Below are positions 17,925-25,650 of a stretch of 64,000 bases of DNA, in pieces. Position 1 is the stretch's first letter. Every line of letters starts with the position of its first letter. Position numbers and translations under genes: made by a program. The DNA is taken from NCBI RefSeq assembly GCF_003119115.1, contig NZ_CP022363.1, positions 186,001 through 250,000 on the forward strand. The letters run 5' to 3'. This DNA is from Azospirillum sp. TSH58 (GTDB lineage Bacteria > Pseudomonadota > Alphaproteobacteria > Azospirillales > Azospirillaceae). A model generated the notes under the pieces. The model saw only the letters and a program-made list of their open reading frames with translations. It was not told the DNA's origin and did no database searches.

Positions 17925-20333
17925 TCAAGCCGGCCCGATGGCTCCAAGATGGCGGGCGAGCGCGGCTTCGAGAAGGCGGGGGGTCACCGGCTTGTGCATC
18001 AGGCCGATGCCGTGCCGGGCGGCGTCGCGCTGCGGTTCCGGACCGATCTCCCCGGTGACGATGAGGCCCGGCACGTCGGCACCGAACAGGTCGCGGACGC
18101 GCAGGATGGCCTCGGTGCCGACGCGGCCCTGGCGCAGCCGGTAATCGGCCAGCACGATGTCGGGCCGCCGCCCGCCCGTGCGCAGGCGCTCCAGCGCCTC
18201 GCCGGTGCTCCCGGCGGACAGCACCTCGAACCCCCATTCGCCCAGCATCGCCGCCAGTCCCATCAGAACGATGGCGTCGTCCTCCACGACCACGGCCAGC
18301 CGCCCGCCTCCGGTCGCCGTCATGGCGTCGGCCCGCACCGTCCGGGGGGTGGTCGCCGGGGGGTGCGGCGCGTCCTGGCGAACCAGCGGAACGCTGACGG
18401 AGAAGATCGAGCCGCGCTCCGGACGCGACACCAGATCAACCGGGTGGTCGAGCAGCCGCGACAGCCGGCGCACGATGGCGAGGCCGAGGCCGAGCCCCTG
18501 GTCGCGGTCGCGCTCGGGGTTGCCGATCTGGTGGAACTCCTCGAAGATGCGCTCCCGCTGGTCGGGCGGAATGCCCAGGCCGGTGTCGTGCACCTCGACG
18601 CACAGGCGCGTCCCCTGCGGCCGGCAATCGACCATGACGCGGCCGCGGTCGGTGTAGCGGATGGCGTTGTCGACCAGATTGCGCAGCATCCGCCCCAGAA
18701 GGACGCGGTCGCTGCGCACCGTCCCGGTGCAGGGAACGACCCGCCAGTCCAGCCCCTTGGCCTCGGCCAGCGGGGCGTAGGCCGCGGACAGCGGGACGAG
18801 CAGGTCGGTGACCGGAAACTCCTCGATCTGCGGCGCCACGACCCCGGCGTCGAGGCGCGACACGTCGAGCAGGCTGTCCAGCAGATCCTTCAGCGTGTCC
18901 AGCCCCTGCTGGAGCCGGTCCAGCGCCCGCAGCCCGGCCTCGCCGGTGACGTGGGGGGCCAGCGCTCCGGCGAACAGCAGGATCGACTGCATGGGCTGGC
19001 GCAGGTCGTGGCTGGCCGCCGCCAGGAAGCGGCCCTTGGAGCGGTCGGCCTCCTCCGCCGCCTGCTGGGCGCGGCGAATCTCGTGGATGTCGACCGCGGT
19101 GCCGATCCAGGAGACGATGGCCCCCTTCTCCCGCACCGGCACCACGCGGCACTGGTGCCAGCGCCACGCCCCGTCGGCGCGCCGGATCCGGACGTTGCTC
19201 TGATAAGGCGTGCCCGCGACGATGGAGCGCGTCCGCAGCGCGATGAAGCCCTGACGGTCGTCCGGATGGATGGTCTTCCAGGTGGACATGCTCTCGACGT
19301 CCTGCCCGGTGTAGGAGCAAAGCTCCACGTTGTAGTATTCGGGGGTGCCGTCCGAACGGTTGATCCACATGAGCAGCGGCGTGTTGTCCACCAGCGTGCG
19401 GAACCGCGCCTCGCTCGACCGCAGCGCCTCCTCCGCCCGCTTGCGGGCGGTGATGTCGCGGGCCACCCCGACGACGCCGATGGCCTTCCCCCAGGCGTCG
19501 CGCAGCGGCATCACGCTGATCATCAGAACGCGTGTGCCCTCCTCCGTCGGAAAGGGCAGTTCCTCCTCCACCGTCTCTTCCCGCCCGGTGGCGATCACCC
19601 GCCCGCACAGGTCGTCGAGCCGTACAGCCTCCTCCGGCGGGAACAGGTCCTCGTCGGTCAGGCCCACCACCTCTTCCCGCGTCAGCCCGAACAGGCGCGC
19701 GGTCGCGGAGTTGACCAGGGTGAAGTGGCGGTCCCGGTCCTTGGCGAAGATCGGGTCGGTGACGCTCTCCAGAAGGCTTTCCAGCAGGGCGTTCTTGTCC
19801 CGCAGCAGCGCTTCCGCCGCCTGGGCGGCGCGGTGGGCGGCCTGGGACTCCATCTCGTGCATGGCGAGGCGGGCGAATTCCTCCAGGTCCCGCTCATCCT
19901 CCGCGCTGAATTCCGGGTGGGGCTGGTGGTCGAGCAGGGAATAGGTTCCGATCCGCAGCCCGTCCGGCGCGATCAGCGGCGCCCCGGCGTAGAAGCGCAG
20001 ATGCGGCGGCCCGGCCACCAGCTCGTGGTCGGCGAAGCGCTTGTCCTCCCGCGTGTCGCGCACGACCAGCGCCGCGTCGTCGAGGATGGTGTGGGCGCAG
20101 AAGGACAGCCGTCGTTCAAGGACCATCGTGTCCAGCCCATAGCCGGCCTTGCACCATTGCCGCGTCTCGTCCACCAGATTGACCATGACGATGGGCACGC
20201 CGAAATGGCGGGCGCCCAGCCGGGCCAGCCGGTCGAAGGCCGCTTCGGGCGGCGTGTCCAGCACGCCGTAGCTCTTCAGCCGGGCGAGCCGGGCGCGCTC
20301 ATCCGATGGCCATGGCGGCTCGATGCTGGTCAA
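17925..20333 (-). CDS. Hybrid histidine kinase, GAF-PAS-PAS-HisKA-HATPase-receiver
   Basis: 802 residues, cytoplasmic. The N-terminal GAF domain (about 24-150) is of the type starting LDTPPEAAFDRLARLGARHFG. Two PAS domains follow (about 175-290 and 300-430; the second has WKTIHPDDRQGF and a PAC segment). HisKA has ASHDLRQPMQSI. HATPase_c has NLVDNAIRYTDRG, DTGLGIPP and GLGLGLAIVRRL. A C-terminal receiver (about 685-800) has VVEDDAIVLMG and Asp in IVLADYRLR. Family members sense redox, light or ligands through PAS/GAF; no cofactor residue is clear enough to name one. The start appears to be TTG 20333 with AAGGGG five bases upstream; no in-frame ATG lies near. Confidence 0.9.
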   Translation of the reverse strand: MTSIEPPWPSDERARLARLKSYGVLDTPPEAAFDRLARLGARHFGVPIVMVNLVDETRQWCKAGYGLDTMVLERRLSFCAHTILDDAALVVRDTREDKRFADHELVAGPPHLRFYAGAPLIAPDGLRIGTYSLLDHQPHPEFSAEDERDLEEFARLAMHEMESQAAHRAAQAAEALLRDKNALLESLLESVTDPIFAKDRDRHFTLVNSATARLFGLTREEVVGLTDEDLFPPEEAVRLDDLCGRVIATGREETVEEELPFPTEEGTRVLMISVMPLRDAWGKAIGVVGVARDITARKRAEEALRSSEARFRTLVDNTPLLMWINRSDGTPEYYNVELCSYTGQDVESMSTWKTIHPDDRQGFIALRTRSIVAGTPYQSNVRIRRADGAWRWHQCRVVPVREKGAIVSWIGTAVDIHEIRRAQQAAEEADRSKGRFLAAASHDLRQPMQSILLFAGALAPHVTGEAGLRALDRLQQGLDTLKDLLDSLLDVSRLDAGVVAPQIEEFPVTDLLVPLSAAYAPLAEAKGLDWRVVPCTGTVRSDRVLLGRMLRNLVDNAIRYTDRGRVMVDCRPQGTRLCVEVHDTGLGIPPDQRERIFEEFHQIGNPERDRDQGLGLGLAIVRRLSRLLDHPVDLVSRPERGSIFSVSVPLVRQDAPHPPATTPRTVRADAMTATGGGRLAVVVEDDAIVLMGLAAMLGEWGFEVLSAGSTGEALERLRTGGRRPDIVLADYRLRQGRVGTEAILRVRDLFGADVPGLIVTGEIGPEPQRDAARHGIGLMHKPVTPRLLEAALARHLGAIGPA

Positions 20334-20569
20334 CGTGACCCCTTACAAGCAAGACGCGGACAAGACGGCGGACGGCCGGACGCAGACGCGCCTGAACCAT
20401 GATGTGGGCAGGGCGGAGGCTCATGGAAAGACGCGGACGCGGTTTCCCTTCCGCCTCCCTCCGGTCTGCGGCACAATTCCTTTGAATGCAAACCCTTTGA
20501 GTCCGGGCAGCGAGCCGTCCGCGACCCCACATGACCAGAAGCCGTCCCCGTCCCCATTCGGAGCACAGC

Positions 20570-21433
20570 ATGAAGGACAGCCGACCGAACCACGAATCCG
20601 CCGCCTACCGCATCGCCTTCGAGGACCGCGATTTCCTGTTGAGCGAGCCGATGCGCGGCGTGCGCTTCATGCTTGAATACGCCAAGCCGGAAGCGGAGCT
20701 GAAAGCCTGGGGCATCCGCTCCACCATCGTGGTCTACGGCAGCGCGCGGGTCCCCTCGCCCGAACGGGCGGAACAGCTTCTCAGCGCCGCCCGGACGCCC
20801 GAGGAGCGGCAACAGGCCGAACGGCGGGCCAAGCAGGCGGCCTGGTACGAGGAGGCGCGGACCTTCGGCCGCATCGTGTCGGAACGCGGCGGCGCGCTGG
20901 CGCCCACCGAGGACGGGCAGCGCGACAACGTGATCGCCACCGGCGGCGGTCCCGGCCTGATGGAGGCCGCCAACCGCGGCGCGCAGGAGGCCGGGGCGCC
21001 GAGCATCGGCTTCAACATCAGCCTGCCGCAGGAGCCGCACCCCAACCCCTACAGCACGCCGGAGCTGACCTTCCGCTTCCATTATTTCGCCATCCGGAAA
21101 ATGCATCTGGCGATGCGCGCCAACGGGCTGGCGATCTTCCCCGGCGGTTTCGGCACTTTCGACGAGGCGTTCGAGATCCTGAACCTGCGCAACACCAACA
21201 AGGCGTCGCGCCTGCCCATCGTCTTCGTCGGGCGCGACTACTGGAACGAGGTTGTGAACTTCCGCGCCCTGGCCGACCACGGCATGATCAGCGCCGGCGA
21301 CCTGGAACTGTTCGACATCGCCGACACGGCGGAGGAGGCGTGGGACTGCATGACCCGGCTCGGCCTCAAGCGCGGCAACCCGCCGCTCGGCCCCGCCGGC
21401 ACCGGCATGTCCGCCGCCGACGAGGAGACCTGA
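20570..21433 (+). CDS. LOG-family protein (TIGR00730-type, lysine decarboxylase-like fold)
   Basis: 287 residues. It has both hallmarks of the LOG family: GGGPGLMEAANRGA and PGGFGTFDEAFEIL (the PGGxGTxxE motif that binds and cleaves nucleoside 5'-monophosphates). Characterised members are cytokinin-activating phosphoribohydrolases or nucleotide-5'-monophosphate nucleosidases. This one belongs to the longer bacterial group with an N-terminal extension (residues 1-80), so the substrate is not certain. ATG 20570 has GGAG six bases upstream; an earlier ATG at 20531 lacks one. It is convergent with the DUF3750 gene. Confidence 0.9.
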   Translation: MKDSRPNHESAAYRIAFEDRDFLLSEPMRGVRFMLEYAKPEAELKAWGIRSTIVVYGSARVPSPERAEQLLSAARTPEERQQAERRAKQAAWYEEARTFGRIVSERGGALAPTEDGQRDNVIATGGGPGLMEAANRGAQEAGAPSIGFNISLPQEPHPNPYSTPELTFRFHYFAIRKMHLAMRANGLAIFPGGFGTFDEAFEILNLRNTNKASRLPIVFVGRDYWNEVVNFRALADHGMISAGDLELFDIADTAEEAWDCMTRLGLKRGNPPLGPAGTGMSAADEET

Positions 21434-21436
21434 GGT

Positions 21437-22237
21437 TCAGCCCGGAGGCGGGCTGTCGGCGGCCGGGGCCGTCGGGGCGGGGGCGTTCAGCGCCACCCGC
21501 CCGACACCCGGGATCTTGACCGCGAGATCGAAGGGATCGACCCCGAAGGTCATGCCGAGCAGATTGACCTCGAACCCCTCCTCCTTGGCCAGGAGCAGGC
21601 CGGCGATGCCGAACAGGCTGACCTGCCAGCCGGTGCCGCTGGGCGCCCGCGCGATCACGTCGGTGCCCAGATAATCCTTGCCCAGCGCCGTGGAGGGCAG
21701 GTCGAGCCGGAGGTCCGGCACCGCCCGCCCCACCCAGGCGGCGAAGGTGTTGCTGTTGGGGCCGGGCCAGATGCGGTATTCTCCGGCGTAGGGGTAGCTC
21801 CGGGCGGCCTCGGCGATCTTGGGGATGGCGGCTTCGGCGGCGGGGCCGCGCAACTCGGCCAGCACGGCGGGGGCGGAGCCGAACCAGCGCCCGTCCGGGT
21901 CGCGGTTGCTGACTGCCACCGCCGGCAGGCCGCGGTAGACCCGCCAGCCGACCACCTCATAGACGGTGTAGGCCGACGCCCCCGCCGGCTTCACCGCGAA
22001 CCAGGGGTGCGTGCCGAAGGCGCCGCGCCAGGACAGGGCGCGGGCGGCGTAGACCTGCACCACCGCCTCCGGCGTCGTGGCGGGATCGGGCGCGAGGCCG
22101 ACGGACCTGCGGTCCGCCCGGCTCCAGTCGACACCGAGCGTCGCCGTTCCCGACGCGATCACGAAGGCCGGACCGGCCAGAAGCAGGACCAGCGTCATCA
22201 AAATCACCAGGATGGTGGCCGTCATTCTTTTCCGCAC
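21437..22237 (-). CDS. DUF3750 family membrane-anchored protein
   Basis: 266 residues. One N-terminal transmembrane or signal-anchor segment (about 8-30) precedes an exported domain with ALSWRGAFGTHPWFAVKP, YEVVGWRVYRGLP and IWPGPNSNTFAAWVGR. The Asn-Ser-Asn-Thr-Phe element and conserved Trp/His residues are typical of DUF3750. Function unknown. GTG 22237 is preferred over ATG 22225 because it supplies the positively charged n-region (MRKRM). Confidence 0.85.
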   Translation of the reverse strand: MRKRMTATILVILMTLVLLLAGPAFVIASGTATLGVDWSRADRRSVGLAPDPATTPEAVVQVYAARALSWRGAFGTHPWFAVKPAGASAYTVYEVVGWRVYRGLPAVAVSNRDPDGRWFGSAPAVLAELRGPAAEAAIPKIAEAARSYPYAGEYRIWPGPNSNTFAAWVGRAVPDLRLDLPSTALGKDYLGTDVIARAPSGTGWQVSLFGIAGLLLAKEEGFEVNLLGMTFGVDPFDLAVKIPGVGRVALNAPAPTAPAADSPPPG

Positions 22238-22361
22238 CGCTCCCTCTCGCCTGATGGGCCGTATCCCAGATAGGCTGTCCTCGTCCCGCCCGCCACCGAT
22301 GTTGTACGTTGAGGACCATCCGGTTGGTTCATCACCAGTCGGTTATCAAAGGAGCGCCCCG

Positions 22362-22802
22362 ATGCCCGCCGCCGACCTGACCGATCTCCTGGACCGCATC
22401 ACCCGTCAGGCGCCGACCCGCGCCGCGACGATGGAGGTCGCCCGCGCGCTCGGCTGGACCACCGGGCCGAGCCGCAAGGGGTGGAAGGTGGTCCAGCCCA
22501 CCGGCTATGTCGGCGGCATGGTCGTCCCGCCCAGCGCCGACACCGCCGCCGCGGAGGCGTGGTTCGACCCCGAGGGAACGGAACGCGGCCTCGCCGGCGC
22601 AAACGCGGAATTCCCGCCCTACCTCACCAGCCTGGACACCGCCCTGTCCGCCGTCCCCGCGGCGGAGCGTGCGGCCGCCCTGCGCAACGCGCTGGACCGC
22701 CACCGGGCATGGCAGGAGGAGACCGGCCGGGACGACGCGGCGCTCGGCCGCCTGCCCGCCTTCGTCATCGCGGCGTGGCTGTCCGTAAAGCCGGCGGCGT
22801 AA
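22362..22802 (+). CDS. Hypothetical protein
   Basis: 146 residues with a good start: AAAGGAG eight bases before ATG 22362. I do not recognise a family. It has an N-terminal helix (LTDLLDRITRQAP), a short beta-rich middle (WKVVQPTGYVGGMVVPP) and a helical C-terminus with conserved-looking WFDPEG and HRAWQEETGRDDAALGRLP. No signal peptide, membrane span or cysteine is visible, so it is probably cytoplasmic. It is divergent from the DUF3750 gene and convergent with the MscS-type gene seven bases on. Confidence 0.75.
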   Translation: MPAADLTDLLDRITRQAPTRAATMEVARALGWTTGPSRKGWKVVQPTGYVGGMVVPPSADTAAAEAWFDPEGTERGLAGANAEFPPYLTSLDTALSAVPAAERAAALRNALDRHRAWQEETGRDDAALGRLPAFVIAAWLSVKPAA

Positions 22803-22808
22803 CGGACC

Positions 22809-24857
22809 TCAGTCGGCCGCTCCGCTCTCCTTGCGGGTGCCGTTCACGGCCTGGGCGGCGGCGAAGCCGATGATCCGGTTGGCGGCGTCCGGGTCTTCCA
22901 CCCGCACGACCACGCCGCGCCCGACCAGATGGATGTCGTGGGCCTGGAAGGCCTGGATCAGGCGGTGGTAGGCCTCGCGCCGGATGACGAACTGCTCGTT
23001 GGGCTTGGTGATGAACTTGACGCCGATGATGACCGCGTCGTCCTCCACCCGCCGCACGCCCTGGGACTTCAGCGGCTCGATGAAGCTCGGCCCCATCTCC
23101 GGGTCGGCGGACAACTCCTTGCCGACGTCCTTCACCAGCTTCTTGACCAGCCCCATGTCGGTCTCCGGCGGGACACGGAACTCCAGACGCATCAGCGCCC
23201 AATCGCGGCTGTAGTTGGTCAGCGCCTTGATCTGGCCGAAGGGCAGCGTGTGCACCGCGCCGCGGTGGTGGCGCAGCTTGAGCGAGCGCAGGGAAATACC
23301 CTCCACCGTGCCGCGCAGGTTCCCCACCTCCACGTAATCGTCCATGTGGAAGGCGTCCTCCAGCAGGAAGAAGACGCCGGCCAGGATGTCGGCGATGGTC
23401 GATTGGGCTCCCAACCCGATGGCGATGCCGACCACCCCCGCCCCGGCCAGCAGCGGCCCGATCTCGATGCCCAGCGAGGACAGCACGATCATGGCGACGA
23501 TGGCGACCAGCACGACCTGAAGGAACTTCCGCAGCAGCGGCAGCAGGGTCGCCAGCCGTTGCCCGCGGGACGACGGCCCGTCGTGCCGGGCCTCCTCCAG
23601 CGTCCGGTCGATCGCCCGCACCACCATCGTCCAGGCGACGTAGCCGAGCAGAAGCACGACCGTCACGTTGAACAGCAGCCGCAGGGCGATGCCGGACGCT
23701 CCGCTGGCCTGCTCCACCCGGAAGCCCCAGATGGCCGCGGTGGCGAAGACGCCGACGACGAACAGGGCCAGCCACAGCGCCCGCATCACCCGCGCCACCG
23801 CGGCCTTTCCCGCCTCCGTCTCCTCCCCCCGGTAGAAGCGGGCGAGCGGGCGCTGGGCCATCAGCGCGACAGCCGGCACGGCCAGCGCCACCAGCAGGCT
23901 GGCGAGCATCCGCGGCCCCGTCGCCGGCTCCAGCCGCACCGCCGCCGCCGCGACGACCAGCCACAGGACGACCAGATAGACCGAGGCCACCACCGCCCAT
24001 AGCCCCAGCGTGGGATGGTCCTTCGCCTCGATGCCCAGCGGACGGGCGATCGCCCGCGCCACCGCCACGCGCCCACGCCACACACGATGGAGCAGATACA
24101 GGAAGGGCACGGTGCTCAGCGGCAGGCCGACGGCGACGATGGCGTTCCCGCCGACCCCCAGCGCCAGCAGCAGATCGACCAGCCCGAGCACCGTCGCGGC
24201 CAGCGTCACGGTGACCACGCCGGTGCGGTGCAGGGCGCGCGCGTCGGCATCCTCCAACGGGATCAGGCGCAAGCCGCGGTGTCCTGGCGCGCAGAGGAAG
24301 CGGATCAGCCGGTCGGTCAGCAGCACGGTCAGCGCGGCCTGAAGCACCGCCAGCAGGACCGCCGGGGCCGCGGGGTGCGGCGGGCGCACGATCGCGTAGA
24401 CGACCAGCACCCCGAGCGCAAAGGCGCCCACCGGAACCAGCCCCAGCACGAAGCGCAGCGCGCCGGTCAGCAGCGGCGCCCCGCCGTCCGCCTCCAGCTT
24501 GCGGAGCGGCCCCGCCAGGACCCGGCGCGTCAGCAGAAACGCCACCGTCCCCGCCGCGAAGAGGATCAGCAGGCCGCGCAGCAGGCGCAGCGGGTGCACC
24601 GCCGCCTCCCGCCCGTTGGGGCGGGCGAAGGCGTCCGACAGGATGGAGGGAAGCAGTGGATAGGTGGCGGCGACCGCCTCCAGACGCGCGGCATACACCT
24701 CCAGCGCTGTCGCCGGTCCTTCGGGCGTGGAGGTGTGGGCATCCGGTGTCTGCGCCACGACCCATCCGGACGGCCAAGCCGCAAACAGCAGGGCGGCAAG
24801 CAAGGCCAGGGCCGGCCACCGGGCCGACGTGCGGCGCGTCCCCGAATCTCTGTTCAT
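22809..24857 (-). CDS. MscS-family mechanosensitive ion channel
   Basis: 682 residues. A signal peptide (about 1-36) and an exported segment lead to roughly eight to ten membrane helices. The MscS core has the Gly/Ala-rich pore helix (GVVGIAIGLGAQSTIADILAG, from about residue 473). Next are the beta domain (DYVEVGNLRGTVEGISLRSLKLR, HTLPFGQIKALTNYSRDW) and the alpha/beta cytoplasmic vestibule ending near residue 680. It is larger than E. coli MscS and resembles YbdG/MscK-like multi-helix members. Such channels release solutes on hypo-osmotic shock. It stands alone, divergent from the exported protein at 25204. Confidence 0.92.
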   Translation of the reverse strand: MNRDSGTRRTSARWPALALLAALLFAAWPSGWVVAQTPDAHTSTPEGPATALEVYAARLEAVAATYPLLPSILSDAFARPNGREAAVHPLRLLRGLLILFAAGTVAFLLTRRVLAGPLRKLEADGGAPLLTGALRFVLGLVPVGAFALGVLVVYAIVRPPHPAAPAVLLAVLQAALTVLLTDRLIRFLCAPGHRGLRLIPLEDADARALHRTGVVTVTLAATVLGLVDLLLALGVGGNAIVAVGLPLSTVPFLYLLHRVWRGRVAVARAIARPLGIEAKDHPTLGLWAVVASVYLVVLWLVVAAAAVRLEPATGPRMLASLLVALAVPAVALMAQRPLARFYRGEETEAGKAAVARVMRALWLALFVVGVFATAAIWGFRVEQASGASGIALRLLFNVTVVLLLGYVAWTMVVRAIDRTLEEARHDGPSSRGQRLATLLPLLRKFLQVVLVAIVAMIVLSSLGIEIGPLLAGAGVVGIAIGLGAQSTIADILAGVFFLLEDAFHMDDYVEVGNLRGTVEGISLRSLKLRHHRGAVHTLPFGQIKALTNYSRDWALMRLEFRVPPETDMGLVKKLVKDVGKELSADPEMGPSFIEPLKSQGVRRVEDDAVIIGVKFITKPNEQFVIRREAYHRLIQAFQAHDIHLVGRGVVVRVEDPDAANRIIGFAAAQAVNGTRKESGAAD

Positions 24858-25203
24858 AGGGCCATCCTGCCGGAGAGCGACGGAGCGGTGCCCATCGGGC
24901 GGAAAAGCCCGCGCCGATGACGTGGACCGACAATGGGAAACGCTCGTCCGCCCCTCGATCAGGAAGCCAGTACGTTACCGTTGCCTATCGAACGGCCCCG
25001 CGGCGGAACGCGCACCGTGATCCTGACTTTGGAACGTCCCGAAGCATGGGAACGGAGCATGGGAACGGCCGGAGGCCGCCGCCCGCCAACGGGTGAGGCG
25101 TATGTTACCGTAACACCCGGGTTCGTGACCTGCCTTCACATGGAGGCATCATCAATCGTTCCTAAAATGCCCGGAGTCACCAACGGTCATAAGGAGCCGC
25201 CGC
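24858..25203. other. Divergent intergenic region with GTTACCGT sites
   Basis: No gene is supported in these 346 bases. The octamer GTTACCGT occurs at 24974-24981 and again inside a perfect 13-bp palindrome at 25103-25115. The region must hold the promoters of the MscS-type gene and of the small exported-protein gene. Confidence 0.5.
25103..25115. promoter_or_regulatory. Perfect 13-bp palindrome, probable operator
   Basis: TGTTACCGTAACA is a perfect dyad around a central C, 89 bases upstream of ATG 25204. A half-site copy (GTTACCGT) lies 130 bases further upstream. Size and symmetry suit a dimeric repressor; the regulator is unknown. Confidence 0.5.
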
Positions 25204-25584
25204 ATGCGCCTGTTATCCATCCCGTCCTTTGCCTTCGGGGTCCACGCCGCCGCGCTGGTCGCGACGCTGGCCTTCGCCGCCCCGGCGCAGGCCCAGTTCG
25301 GCCTCTTCCTCGGCGGACGCGGCGGGGTGGATCTGACGGACGAGGATTGGGATCTGTTCCGCAAGGCGCTCGGCGACGCCCTGACCCCCATGGAGGAGGG
25401 GCGGCGCACCGAATGGAACAACCCGAAGACCGGGGTGCGCGGCGATGTGGTCGTGCAGAAGGTTCATGAGCGCGACGGTGCGCCCTGCGGGGACGTTCAG
25501 GCCAATTTCATCCGGCGGACGATCCAACCCTACAGGCTGACCTTCTGCAAGATGGCCAACGGGCAGTGGGCGATCGCGCCCTGA
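25204..25584 (+). CDS. Small exported surface-antigen-like protein
   Basis: 126 residues. A signal peptide (about 1-31, ending APAQAQ) precedes a compact domain with a charged helix (DLTDEDWDLFRKALGDALTPMEEGRRTEW). A beta-rich end has two cysteines (GAPCGDVQANFIRR and LTFCKMANGQWAIAP). The spacing and the terminal C...NGQWxIA pattern match the C-terminal domain of the glycine-zipper protein at 14027, so the two are probably paralogous envelope proteins. AAGGAG precedes ATG 25204. The stop codon lies inside the first copy of a short hairpin-forming repeat. Confidence 0.82.
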   Translation: MRLLSIPSFAFGVHAAALVATLAFAAPAQAQFGLFLGGRGGVDLTDEDWDLFRKALGDALTPMEEGRRTEWNNPKTGVRGDVVVQKVHERDGAPCGDVQANFIRRTIQPYRLTFCKMANGQWAIAP

Positions 25585-25640
25585 GGGGCGCCGGGGCAAT
25601 CGCGCCCTGAGGGGCGCCCAGGTTGATCGCGCCCTGACGG
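25573..25640. repeat. Three-copy hairpin repeat overlapping a stop codon
   Basis: ATCGCGCCCTGAGGGGCGCC occurs at 25573-25592 and 25599-25618; a shorter third copy (ATCGCGCCCTGACGG) lies at 25626-25640. Each full copy folds as GCGCCC-TGAG-GGGCGC. The first contains the TGA (25582-25584) of the exported-protein gene. The array lies between two convergent genes and may act as a bidirectional transcript end. Confidence 0.75.
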
Positions 25641-25650
25641 CCGCCCCCCG

